Assembly (NCBI RefSeq): GCF_003259615.1 | Contig: NZ_QLLR01000002.1 | Location: forward strand, 393,811-457,810 | Source: Pedobacter cryoconitis | Lineage (GTDB): Bacteria; Bacteroidota; Bacteroidia; Sphingobacteriales; Sphingobacteriaceae | Length of the DNA stretch: 64,000 bases | Direction of reading: 5' to 3' | Part shown: positions 27,025 to 36,308 of the stretch, one piece after another | How the letters are laid out: each line of letters starts with the position of its first letter | How positions within the stretch are numbered: the stretch's first letter is position 1 | Notes under the pieces: model-generated | The model's database searches: none | The model's input: only the letters and a program-made list of their open reading frames with translations | Told to the model about the DNA's origin: nothing | Program-made: the position numbers and the translations under genes

Positions 27025-28212
27025 ATGGATAATAAACTCACCCCATTTAATCCTGATTGGGATAAAATTCTGGAAAAACTGGAGAAAAATCAGGATGCCG
27101 GTCTGGAGCTTAGTGCTGAAGAAAAAAAATTGCTTAAAGAACTTCAGGAGATCAGAGCGGATGCTGCTGAAGCTTTAAAAATATACCAGGCATTCGATAC
27201 CAATAGCAAGTGGGCTGAATTCAGGGAACAGGTAAAATCTGAAGCACCTTTAAAAAATCCTGTCCATGAAGTCCCTCGTCAGCCCATCAATTTATGGCTG
27301 AAGATTTCAGCAGTTGCAGCAGCAATATTTGTAATGACTGCCATTGGTCTGGTGTTTCAGAAAGGTAGTCAGCAGCAATCGGTAAATATTTTCCGCAATG
27401 ACATTCCAGCGGGTAAAAACTCGGCAACACTAACCCTCGACAACGGTAAGAAAGTCCTGCTTTCGGAAGCCGGCAGTGGACAATTTGCAGCTGAAGCAGG
27501 AGTCGTTATCAGCAAGTCAGCAGACGGCCAGTTGATCTATAGTGAAAATGGCCGGCATATTGATGCTGCAAGTAAAATGCAGGTGCTATCTACCGTAAAT
27601 GGGGAGAGCTACAGATTACAACTGCCCGATCACAGTGAAGTCTGGCTGAATGCCGCTTCTTCGATCCGGTTCCCGGCATCTTTTGCCGGTCTGAAAGACC
27701 GCAAGGTAGAACTGAAAGGAGAAGCTTATTTCGAAATTGCAAAAGACCGGAAACATCCTTTTATTGTAAAAACAGATCAGCAGGAAGTACAGGTTCTGGG
27801 AACGCATTTCAATATCAACAGTTATCAGGATAAACAGCAGACCAGCACTACCCTATTGGAAGGCAGTCTGCGGATTACCAATAAGCATAAAAAAGAACAG
27901 CTGATCAGGCCAGGGGAAACTTCGGTCGTAAACAACGGTACTGAGATCCTGATTTCCCCGGCTGATCTTAAGTCTGCAATGGCCTGGAAAAACGGGTACT
28001 TCCGGTTTAACGGAGAACAGATTGATGAAGTTATGCTGAAACTCAGCCGATGGTATGATATGGACATTGCCTATCAGGGAACTATATCCAAAGAAAAATT
28101 CAGCGGGAAAATCTCCCGGTATAAAAATATCAGCGAGGTGTTAAATATGCTAAGCTATTCTAATGCAGTCAGATTTAAAGTGGAAGGAAGGAGGGTGACC
28201 GTAATGCAATAA
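27025..28212 (+). CDS. FecR-family anti-sigma factor
   Basis: 395 residues. A cytoplasmic N-terminal helical part (1-90) is followed by one membrane helix (about 92-112, WLKISAVAAAIFVMTAIGLVF), the periplasmic FecR domain (about 135-240, DIPAGKNSATLTLDNGKKVLL, LPDHSEVWLNAASSIRFPASF, ELKGEAYFEIAKD), and a C-terminal DUF4974 (about 325-395, FSGKISRYKNISEVLNML) that usually contacts the STN domain of the partner SusC. It holds the ECF sigma factor inactive until signalled. Matches the neighbouring sigma factor and the STN-bearing SusC at 28376. Confidence 0.93.
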   Translation: MDNKLTPFNPDWDKILEKLEKNQDAGLELSAEEKKLLKELQEIRADAAEALKIYQAFDTNSKWAEFREQVKSEAPLKNPVHEVPRQPINLWLKISAVAAAIFVMTAIGLVFQKGSQQQSVNIFRNDIPAGKNSATLTLDNGKKVLLSEAGSGQFAAEAGVVISKSADGQLIYSENGRHIDAASKMQVLSTVNGESYRLQLPDHSEVWLNAASSIRFPASFAGLKDRKVELKGEAYFEIAKDRKHPFIVKTDQQEVQVLGTHFNINSYQDKQQTSTTLLEGSLRITNKHKKEQLIRPGETSVVNNGTEILISPADLKSAMAWKNGYFRFNGEQIDEVMLKLSRWYDMDIAYQGTISKEKFSGKISRYKNISEVLNMLSYSNAVRFKVEGRRVTVMQ

Positions 28213-28375
28213 AAACTACCTGAACTTTTAACTGCCAGAAGAACCAATAAAATACCAGCCCGACGCCAATCGAACTGGTATATAAAATAAGCTGGCTATT
28301 AACAAAATTGTCAACTAAACGCTTAAGGCCACGATCTCAAAATACAAAGCCAAAAGCCAGAACCAACCTAAACAA

Positions 28376-31300
28376 ATGTACAAAAATTGCACCCATCTGC
28401 TGTGCCTCCCGCGCACGCAGTATAAACTATGGAGAATCATGAAGCTAACCACTTTTCTCTTATTTGCATTGATCATGCAAGTCAGTGCAGGAACCTATGC
28501 ACAGAAGATCACGTTGTCCGCAAAAAATGCAGAACTGTTCAGGATTTTTGATCGTATCAGCGACCAGAGCGGATATGATTTTATAGTTACCTATTCACTG
28601 CTGAAAGATGCACACAAAGTAAATATCAATGTGAAGGACGCTGAGCTGAAAGATGTTCTGGATGAAATTTTCAAAAATCAGCCGCTTGAATTCAGCATCG
28701 GCAACAAGACAGTACTGATCAGAAAAAAGGAACTTAGTTTCGTTGATAAACTGATCAGCCGGTATCAGGAGATTGAGGTGAAAGGGAAAATTCTTGATGA
28801 GCATAACCTTCCTCTTCCAGGAGCAACAGTAAAAGTTAAAGGGACAAAGAAACATACGCTTACGAATTCAAATGGTGAATTTAATCTAAGTAATGTTGAT
28901 GATCAGGCTGTTGTGGTCATATCTTTTCTGGGCTATCAAAGTAAGGAAATTCCTGCTCAGGAAAATATGGGGATCATTAAGCTGACCGAACAAACGGGTC
29001 AGCTGGAAGAAGTTACTGTCTCTACCGGATACCAGACACTCCCAAAAGAGCGTGTTACAGGGGCATTCTCCACCATCCCGGTAAAAAAACTCGAACAGCA
29101 GCGCCTGAGCAGTCTGAATTCATTATTGGAAGGCAGAGTTGCAGGATATAACAACGGCCTGATCAGAGGAACGACCTCGATGAGAGGCGTCACTAATCCT
29201 TTATATGTCATTGATGGCTTTCCGGTAGAAAACACAAAATACGATACTAATGGTACAATTACAGAGAACCTGCCGGGATTAAATCTGGAAGATATTGAAA
29301 GTATTACTGTATTAAAGGATGCAGCAGCGGCTTCTATCTACGGGGCAAGAGCAGCAAACGGAGTCGTTGTTATTGTCACAAAAAAGCCTAAAAAAGGTAA
29401 AGTTCAAATCTCTGCCTCGAGTACACTGACAATTTCCTCAGATGCAATATACACCGGTAACCTGACCAGTTCGGCGGATATTATCGATATGGAAAAAGAA
29501 TGGGAAATCAGAAATCCAAAATTAAAGGCTGCAAACTCTGGTGCTTACGCAGCTAATGTATTAACCAATGCAGGTTATCAGAGCCAGGGAATTAAAGCAA
29601 TCCTGGCAAAATATGCAGGAACATTAACTCAGGCGCAGCTGGATGGGAAGTTAAATCAACTGGCATCAGCAGGCTATCAATACTATGACGATGTCAAAAA
29701 ATACAGCAAGCGTAACCCATTTTATCAGCAATATAATGTGAGTGCCGGCACGGCCTCTGAAAGCAACTCTTTTTATTCTTCACTCACCTATCGCAACAAT
29801 AAGTCTGAAAATAAATATACAAAAGACGAAACCCTCGGCTTAAATATAAACAATACGACAAAGATCAATAAATGGCTGATACTGGAACTCAGCAATTACT
29901 TATCTTATAATAATGCGGCACAGCAAAGTTATAATACTTCATCTCCGGGTTATACCTATCTGCCCTATGACAGGCTGACCAATGACGATGGAACTAACTT
30001 TACCTCTACTGCTGCTTCCCGTCTGAGTGGAAATACCATGTCGCTGATCAGTACCAATGGCCTTTACAACATGGACATTACGCCATTGGATGAGCAGGGC
30101 CGTAACCTTGGCAGGTTGAAAAGTTTTAGCAACAGGTCGTTCGTTAAATTAAATGCAAATATCACTAAATGGTTGTCTTACCGGTCTACTTTTCAATATG
30201 AGTTTGGTTCAGACCGCTTCAACAGGCTGTATGAAAAAAACTCTTATTACGTGAGAGACATGATCAACGGCTACGCTGGAAAGGTTGGACAGGGGCCGGT
30301 AACTTTTAACATGCCTTATGGAAACATCAATTACGATCAGAATAACTTTACTTCCGCTTCTAATTTCCGTCAGCAACTCAATATCGACAAAACATTTGGA
30401 GATAAACATAACCTGACTGCCATTGTGGGTACTGAAATAAAAAACACAAAGCTGGAATTTAAAGATCAGTCCCTGTATAACTACGACCCGAATGTATTGA
30501 CGTTCGATCTGATCAATGCCAAAGCATTGGCCGCGATACAGGGCGCAATTCTGGGGGGAAAATATTTTTCGAATGGGGATATCGCTACTCAGCGTGAAAA
30601 TGTAAACAGATTTGTGTCTGTATATGCGAATGCAGCTTATGCCTATGACAGTAAATACTTGGTAACGGGTAGTTTGCGCTGGGACCGTTCCAACTTATGG
30701 GGTACTAATTCTAAATATCAGAATAAACCCCTGTGGTCTGTTGGTGGTGGATGGAATATTTATAAAGAATCTTTCTTCAATGCCGGATGGGTAGATCTGC
30801 TGAAACTACGGATGTCGCATGGTATCGGTGGAAATATCGCTAAAGATGCAGCACCATACCTGACGGCTTATTACAATAGCAACAATAATGTAGGTGGTCA
30901 GTCTGGCGTGGTAGGTTCCCGCCCAAATCCCTTATTGTCATGGGAAAAAACGACGACCAACAACATCGGTACTGATTTTGCCCTGTTCAAAAACCGCATC
31001 AGCGGATCTGTTGACTACTACCATAAACAAGGTAAAGATCTGCTGGCAAGCACCATGGGTGTACCAACAGAAGGATTTGGCTATTCTACTTATGCGATCA
31101 ATAATGGAGAAATGACAAACAAAGGAATTGAGATTTCTATCTCTGCAGATGTGATCCGGAGCAAAGAATTGACATGGAATACCAGTATTTTATATGCGCA
31201 TAACAAAAATAAGGTGACTTATGTTAACATCGAAGCACCAGTTTACTATTTGCAACTGGATCAGCCACAGGCATATCCACAGATTGGGAACCCTTACAAT

Positions 31301-31939
31301 GCTATTTATAGTTACCGTTGGGCAGGATTAAGTGCAGATGGCCTTCCACAGGTCTACAATGAGAAAGGGGAAAAAGTATTAAGTTCACCAACCACGTTAG
31401 AATCTATTGTTTACAGTGGCTCTACAGTTCCTGTTTATAGTGGTTCATGGAATAACCTGCTGGAATATAAAAACTTCTCTTTTTCATTTTTGCTGACATT
31501 TGAAGGTGGACATAAGATGAGAAATACATTTTTACCAGTGTTGGGAAGTTCCTATAATAGCGCCCTGGGGGGGTATGTAACTGAAATTACTGCGGTAAAT
31601 AAAGAAATTACCAACAGATGGAAAACTCCTGGTGATGAGAACAGAACTGATATTCCCAGATTGGTATTTGCAGAAGATCCGGCCTATAACAGCCAAAGCG
31701 CTGATATCTATCAGAAATCAGATATCAATGTGATTGATGTGTCAAACATCCGCCTTAGAAACGTCTCCATTGCCTACCACTTACCGAAAGCGTTTATCAA
31801 AAAGGCAAACCTGGAGAATTTAAGGTTTCAGTTTAATGTAGAGAATGCATTCACGATAGCGAAAAGCAAAGACGCTAAATATTTACTGAATGGATATCGC
31901 CCGGCAAATTATGTATGGGGTGTTTATGTTAATTTTTAA
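28376..31939 (+). CDS. SusC-family TonB-dependent transducer with STN domain
   Basis: 1187 residues. A long N-terminal extension ends in a signal peptide (MKLTTFLLFALIMQVSAGTYAQ, about 22-43). Then come the STN signalling domain (about 50-115: LSAKNAELFRIFDRISDQSG, VNINVKDAELKDVLDEIF), a carboxypeptidase-like domain (about 135-210), the plug (GRVAGYNNGLIRGTTSMRG, PLYVIDGFPVE) and a barrel ending VWGVYVNF. The STN domain signals through FecR to the ECF sigma factor upstream. The ATG at 28439 is an alternative start; many relatives carry the same extended leader. The substrate is unknown, as the locus has no glycosidase. Confidence 0.92.
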   Translation: MYKNCTHLLCLPRTQYKLWRIMKLTTFLLFALIMQVSAGTYAQKITLSAKNAELFRIFDRISDQSGYDFIVTYSLLKDAHKVNINVKDAELKDVLDEIFKNQPLEFSIGNKTVLIRKKELSFVDKLISRYQEIEVKGKILDEHNLPLPGATVKVKGTKKHTLTNSNGEFNLSNVDDQAVVVISFLGYQSKEIPAQENMGIIKLTEQTGQLEEVTVSTGYQTLPKERVTGAFSTIPVKKLEQQRLSSLNSLLEGRVAGYNNGLIRGTTSMRGVTNPLYVIDGFPVENTKYDTNGTITENLPGLNLEDIESITVLKDAAAASIYGARAANGVVVIVTKKPKKGKVQISASSTLTISSDAIYTGNLTSSADIIDMEKEWEIRNPKLKAANSGAYAANVLTNAGYQSQGIKAILAKYAGTLTQAQLDGKLNQLASAGYQYYDDVKKYSKRNPFYQQYNVSAGTASESNSFYSSLTYRNNKSENKYTKDETLGLNINNTTKINKWLILELSNYLSYNNAAQQSYNTSSPGYTYLPYDRLTNDDGTNFTSTAASRLSGNTMSLISTNGLYNMDITPLDEQGRNLGRLKSFSNRSFVKLNANITKWLSYRSTFQYEFGSDRFNRLYEKNSYYVRDMINGYAGKVGQGPVTFNMPYGNINYDQNNFTSASNFRQQLNIDKTFGDKHNLTAIVGTEIKNTKLEFKDQSLYNYDPNVLTFDLINAKALAAIQGAILGGKYFSNGDIATQRENVNRFVSVYANAAYAYDSKYLVTGSLRWDRSNLWGTNSKYQNKPLWSVGGGWNIYKESFFNAGWVDLLKLRMSHGIGGNIAKDAAPYLTAYYNSNNNVGGQSGVVGSRPNPLLSWEKTTTNNIGTDFALFKNRISGSVDYYHKQGKDLLASTMGVPTEGFGYSTYAINNGEMTNKGIEISISADVIRSKELTWNTSILYAHNKNKVTYVNIEAPVYYLQLDQPQAYPQIGNPYNAIYSYRWAGLSADGLPQVYNEKGEKVLSSPTTLESIVYSGSTVPVYSGSWNNLLEYKNFSFSFLLTFEGGHKMRNTFLPVLGSSYNSALGGYVTEITAVNKEITNRWKTPGDENRTDIPRLVFAEDPAYNSQSADIYQKSDINVIDVSNIRLRNVSIAYHLPKAFIKKANLENLRFQFNVENAFTIAKSKDAKYLLNGYRPANYVWGVYVNF

Positions 31940-31950
31940 AGCAAGAAGAG

Positions 31951-33363
31951 ATGAAAAAGATATTATCAAATACACTGAAAATCTCAGCACTGATACTATT
32001 AGTTAGTTTGAGCAGTTGCAAGAAATTTCTGGATATTGTTCCCAAAGGAGTAAAAGTTCCAACTACGCTGGCCGACTATGAGGCAATGATTCGTGATGAA
32101 TATGGAAACCAGCGTACAACCATTACACAGGCGGTACTTTTAATGAATGATAAGTTCGAAACTACAGCAAACCTCAACTATTATCCATTATACTCAGCAA
32201 ATTATTTCTGGAATGAGAATGCGGACAGGATTGCACTGAATAACGGTGACGAGACAACCTATTATAATGCCTATACTGCAATATCGACAAGTAACCTCCT
32301 GATTGAGCATGTTCCTGCTGCAACAGAAAGTTCAGAAGCCGATAAAGCACAGCTGGTTGCCCAGGCAAAAGTTTTAAGAGCACTCAATTATTATGTACTG
32401 GCCAACTATTATGCTGATACCTACGAGGAAGCTAATGCTGCCAGTAAATTATCAGTGCCGCTGATCTTAAGTGCCGACATCAATGCGCCGCATACGCAGG
32501 TCAGCATTAAAGAATTGTATACCTTCATGCTGAAAGATATTGAGGAGGCAATTCCAAATCTTCACGCCATCAGTGCAACAGTTTTGCATCCAAATTTAGG
32601 TGCAGCCTATGCGCTCAAAGCTCGTTTATTGCTCACCATGAGCCGGTATGCAGAAGCATTGGCTGCAGCAAATGAGGCATTGAAGTATAACGATAAATTA
32701 TATGACTGGACACAGTTTTACACGACTTATAAAACACAGATCGAACAACCGGATGTGTATACCAATGCCCAGTCACCAATGGGTTTTGATTTTGTAGAGA
32801 ACTATTATTTCCGACATGGCACGAACTATAACGCAGCACGTGAAGCTGCATTGAGAACTGATCGCGCACCCAAATTTGAAACCGGTGATGCCAGGTTCGC
32901 TTCGCGCTGGAAGTTAAGAACTGTCGCTGCTGACACTTACTATACCAGCATCACCACTGGTTTTTATAATTATGGCGGCCTTACCACAACTGAGGTTTAT
33001 CTGATTAAAGCTGAATGTCAGGCACGTCTGAATGATATTCCAGGAGCGATGGCCACATTGAATGCCGTTCGTGTGAAAAGGATCTTTGCACAAAACTATG
33101 TGCCGCTTACGGCATCGAATACGATAGCAGCAGTGAAACTGATCCAACGTACCAAAGCCAATGAGCTGATCAACAGCATTACCACTTTCGCTGATGCACG
33201 CCGTTTAAATAAAGACCCGAACTATGCGACTACCCTGACAAAAACGGAAAATGGACAGAATTATTCCCTGTCCCCATCTTCTCATTTGTGGACGATGCCT
33301 TTCCCTCAGGGCGCATTTAAAAACCCGGGCAACGGGACCATTAAACAAAATGTAGACAAATAA
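31951..33363 (+). CDS. SusD/RagB-family lipoprotein
   Basis: 470 residues. Lipobox LSSC with C23. KKFLDIVPKGVKVPTTLADYEAMI is the N-terminus of the SusD group paired with STN-type SusC proteins. The TPR-like helices and C-terminal segment (AEVYLIKAECQARLND-like: TTEVYLIKAECQARLNDIPG) fit. Outer-membrane, surface-exposed substrate lid for the SusC at 28376, 11 bases downstream of it. In-frame with its stop, a further 17 codons (reading VIAENLSLEEMLAKMKL) run to a second stop at 33417; whether these are a remnant is unclear. Confidence 0.9.
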   Translation: MKKILSNTLKISALILLVSLSSCKKFLDIVPKGVKVPTTLADYEAMIRDEYGNQRTTITQAVLLMNDKFETTANLNYYPLYSANYFWNENADRIALNNGDETTYYNAYTAISTSNLLIEHVPAATESSEADKAQLVAQAKVLRALNYYVLANYYADTYEEANAASKLSVPLILSADINAPHTQVSIKELYTFMLKDIEEAIPNLHAISATVLHPNLGAAYALKARLLLTMSRYAEALAAANEALKYNDKLYDWTQFYTTYKTQIEQPDVYTNAQSPMGFDFVENYYFRHGTNYNAAREAALRTDRAPKFETGDARFASRWKLRTVAADTYYTSITTGFYNYGGLTTTEVYLIKAECQARLNDIPGAMATLNAVRVKRIFAQNYVPLTASNTIAAVKLIQRTKANELINSITTFADARRLNKDPNYATTLTKTENGQNYSLSPSSHLWTMPFPQGAFKNPGNGTIKQNVDK

Positions 33364-33444
33364 GTTATTGCCGAAAATCTGAGCCTTGAAGAAATGCTCG
33401 CTAAAATGAAATTATAAAGACCCCTAACATTTAACAACACAAAG

Positions 33445-34584
33445 ATGAAAAATTTTAAAAAAGCATTCGCAATATTGCCCTTCGCAGCAGTAATGATCTG
33501 CTCTGGCGCACAAAGCTTTGCTCAAAATGGAAAATACCTTTTGAAGGGAAATATTCCCGTTGCATCTGGTAAGATTTACCTGGAGCATGAGCTGAATGGC
33601 AACCTGGTTAAGGTCGATTCTGCTCAGGTAGTTAATGGTGAATTCGTATTCAAAGGGTCGGTAAAATCCCCGGGCTTTTACAGTTTAAATACTAAAGGAC
33701 TGAAATACCCTATTCAATTTATCCTGGAAAATTCGGCTATTACTGTAACGAAACCGGCAGACAGTCTTGCCAGCGCTGAAATCAAAGGATCTTCAGCTCA
33801 GGAGGTATACCAAAGTTTTTACAAAGGCCCATGGAAAGAAATTACCGCAATAGCAGGTGATATCTATAGCAGGCTCGATAAAGCGGAAAAAGCCGCCAAA
33901 GCTGCCGGAACTAAAGTAGATTCTTTAACACGTGCCGGATTTGACAAGGAATTTGCAGACCTGGATAAAAAAAATCAAATGGCAGTAAAGGCATATGTCA
34001 ATCAGCATGCTTCCTCTGCCGGAACTGCAGCAATTATTTACGAACGTTTTATCAGCTACCCTAATTTTCCTGTCGCCAGGGAACTGTTTGCAGGTTTAAC
34101 GAAAGAAGCCCAGCAATCTGCTATCGGTGAGTTGATCACCAAAGCACTGACAACAGATGCAAAAACGGCCAAAGGTAAGGCTGCTCCGGCAATCAGTATG
34201 ACTAACAAGGATGGTAAGATCGTTCATTTGTCTGATTTTAAAGGCAAGTATGTGCTGATTGACTTCTGGGCAAGCTGGTGTGGTCCTTGCAGAAAAGAGA
34301 ATCCTAACGTGGTTGCTGCTTACAAAAAATACCATGATAAAGGCTTTGAAATTCTGGGCATCTCTCTGGATTCAAAAAAAGATGCGTGGCTGAAAGCCAT
34401 TGAAACTGATGGTTTAACCTGGACACAGGTGTCTGAATTAAAAGGATGGCAAAATTCCGCCGCCAAAGAATATGGCGTTAATGCGGTACCAGCCAGTTTT
34501 CTTATTGATCCCAATGGTAATGTTGTAGGAAAAGACTTGAGAGGAGAAGAATTAAACCAGACTTTAGCTCAATTGTTTAAATAA
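33445..34584 (+). CDS. TlpA-like thiol-disulfide oxidoreductase with DUF4369 domain
   Basis: 379 residues. Signal peptide (about 1-27), an N-terminal DUF4369 beta domain (about 30-125), a helical linker (130-235) and a C-terminal TlpA/AhpC-TSA thioredoxin domain (about 243-379). The active site is WCGPC with C279 and C282 in LIDFWASWCGPC; cis-Pro lies in GVNAVPASFLIDPNG. Periplasmic, probably reducing or isomerising disulfides. Genes of this layout commonly end ECF/FecR/SusCD loci in Pedobacter and relatives. It follows susD by about 80 bases and precedes a strong terminator. Confidence 0.9.
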   Translation: MKNFKKAFAILPFAAVMICSGAQSFAQNGKYLLKGNIPVASGKIYLEHELNGNLVKVDSAQVVNGEFVFKGSVKSPGFYSLNTKGLKYPIQFILENSAITVTKPADSLASAEIKGSSAQEVYQSFYKGPWKEITAIAGDIYSRLDKAEKAAKAAGTKVDSLTRAGFDKEFADLDKKNQMAVKAYVNQHASSAGTAAIIYERFISYPNFPVARELFAGLTKEAQQSAIGELITKALTTDAKTAKGKAAPAISMTNKDGKIVHLSDFKGKYVLIDFWASWCGPCRKENPNVVAAYKKYHDKGFEILGISLDSKKDAWLKAIETDGLTWTQVSELKGWQNSAAKEYGVNAVPASFLIDPNGNVVGKDLRGEELNQTLAQLFK

Positions 34585-34620
34585 AAACTGTAATGCTTTA
34601 AGTAAGTATGGCCAGTTATT

Positions 34621-34689
34621 AAAAGAGCCTGCTCTACACTGCCCAAAAAAGTTAGAAACTATTTGGGGCAGTGTAGAGCAGGCTCTTTT
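34621..34689. terminator. strong bidirectional terminator between converging operons
   Basis: 24-base perfect inverted repeat (34621-34644 with 34666-34689). The outer end is AAAAGAGCC/GGCTCTTTT, so T-runs flank the stem in both directions. It separates the TlpA-like gene (plus) and the GH32 gene (minus). Confidence 0.9.
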
Positions 34690-34732
34690 GCTGATTGAGT
34701 TGTATTTTTACTGCCGGAAGCAGAGATCTTAC

Positions 34733-36241
34733 CTATTTAAAAGAAGGTATTGCTGAGATAACAACGTTATTTATTTTTTGATTTCCATTTCCGGATAACT
34801 TAATTCCGTTGATTAAGCTTTTAGGGAAAAATATATCAGTCATCACTGTTAAACCATCATCCGCAAAAAGTTCTGCTGAAGCCACATCCAGTATCAGGCT
34901 GATTCTGGCATTTATTGAGGTAGCTATTCTTGGCGCACTGTGCTTCTTTGCGAACCCTTTTTCAAAGTCAGCAGCTCCAGAATGAGTTCTGTCAATATAG
35001 TATGTTTTTGTTTGATGATCATAACCAACCAGCAGCTTTTGTCCTTCTTTATTACTCAGCACAACCTGAATACTTTTAGTCGTATTAAAGGTAAAGTCCA
35101 GCTTTAACCTTCCATGGAGATCTTTAGCATAAGCAGACAGCTCAATTTCCTTATGGAGCGTTAAAGCTTGTTTTTTATAAACTGGTCTGAGCTGTGCATT
35201 CATTTCTTTTACCGGGACAGACCGCAAGTAAAAATCACCTGCTTTCTCCTCCAGAGACAGATCTCTGGCAATTGTTGTCGCACCTCTCCAGTTCTTTGTG
35301 GGTACCACATTTGCATATTGCCAGTTGTTCATCCAGCCAATAAAGATTTTTCGTTTCCCAGTATTTGACCAGGTTACGCCAGCATAGTTGTCTGTTCCAT
35401 AATCTATCCATTTCTCTGCTTTGGAACCTGGTACAAACTTATTGCCGTCAAAATCACCTGTGAAATATTGTGTCGCTGACCCTCCATTTGGCCCTCCGGG
35501 ATTGATACTGACTAAAAGTACCCAAACGGTTTTGCCATTATGTTCCAGTGGAAAAAGGTCCGGGCATTCCCATACTCCTCCATGTGCACCAAGATTTGCA
35601 CCAAAATCACTTTCTCTTTTCCAGTCCTTTAAATTTGCTGAGGAATAGAAAGTTATCCTGTCTTTTGTAGCCAGGGTCATGATCCATTTTTTGCCGGCCT
35701 CATACCACATTACTTTTGGATCTCTGAAATCGCTTATCCCGGGATTTGGAAGCACAGGATTTCCTTTATATTTTGTCCAGGTTTTTCCTTCATCATTACT
35801 ATATGCAATACTTTGATACTGGTGCAGTCCTGTTTTAGCCTCCTCTATCTTTTGATTGTGATGCGTAAATATGGCAATGAAAGCATTTTCTCCAAAACCT
35901 GCTGTATTGTGCTGATCAACAACGATACTACCAGAAAATATCATCCCTAAGCTATCCGGATAAAGTGCAATAGGTTTCTCCTCCCACTTCAAAAAATTGT
36001 GGGTGGTGGCGTGCCCCCAATGCATTGGCCCCCATGTGGTACCATCAGGATAATATTGAAAGAAAAGATGATAAGTCCCATTGTAATAAACCATTCCGTT
36101 TGGATCATTCATCCAATGGGCTTTTGGAGAGAAATGGAACTGCGGTCTGTATTCTTCTTGCTGAACAGATTGAGCTATAGATTGAGTTGAAATCGTAGCA
36201 AAGGATAAAAGTAGCAAGGGTAATATATGGCTGATTTTCAT
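34733..36241 (-). CDS. GH32 fructanase (levanase/inulinase/invertase type)
   Basis: 502 residues with a signal peptide ending near SIAQS. The GH32 triad is clear: nucleophile D46 in HWMNDPNG, transition-state D174 in FRDPK and acid/base E225 in WECPDLF. The five-bladed propeller is followed by a C-terminal beta-sandwich (about 360-500). It hydrolyses beta-fructofuranosyl linkages in fructans or sucrose in the periplasm or at the surface. It is the last gene of the fructan PUL, after susD. Inulin or levan preference cannot be read from the sequence. Confidence 0.93.
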   Translation of the reverse strand: MKISHILPLLLLSFATISTQSIAQSVQQEEYRPQFHFSPKAHWMNDPNGMVYYNGTYHLFFQYYPDGTTWGPMHWGHATTHNFLKWEEKPIALYPDSLGMIFSGSIVVDQHNTAGFGENAFIAIFTHHNQKIEEAKTGLHQYQSIAYSNDEGKTWTKYKGNPVLPNPGISDFRDPKVMWYEAGKKWIMTLATKDRITFYSSANLKDWKRESDFGANLGAHGGVWECPDLFPLEHNGKTVWVLLVSINPGGPNGGSATQYFTGDFDGNKFVPGSKAEKWIDYGTDNYAGVTWSNTGKRKIFIGWMNNWQYANVVPTKNWRGATTIARDLSLEEKAGDFYLRSVPVKEMNAQLRPVYKKQALTLHKEIELSAYAKDLHGRLKLDFTFNTTKSIQVVLSNKEGQKLLVGYDHQTKTYYIDRTHSGAADFEKGFAKKHSAPRIATSINARISLILDVASAELFADDGLTVMTDIFFPKSLINGIKLSGNGNQKINNVVISAIPSFK

Positions 36242-36308
36242 ATGATAAAGATTGCTTAATGTAAATTAATTTAAATGTTCGGCGTAATACTTCTGAACAT
36301 TGAGCTGA

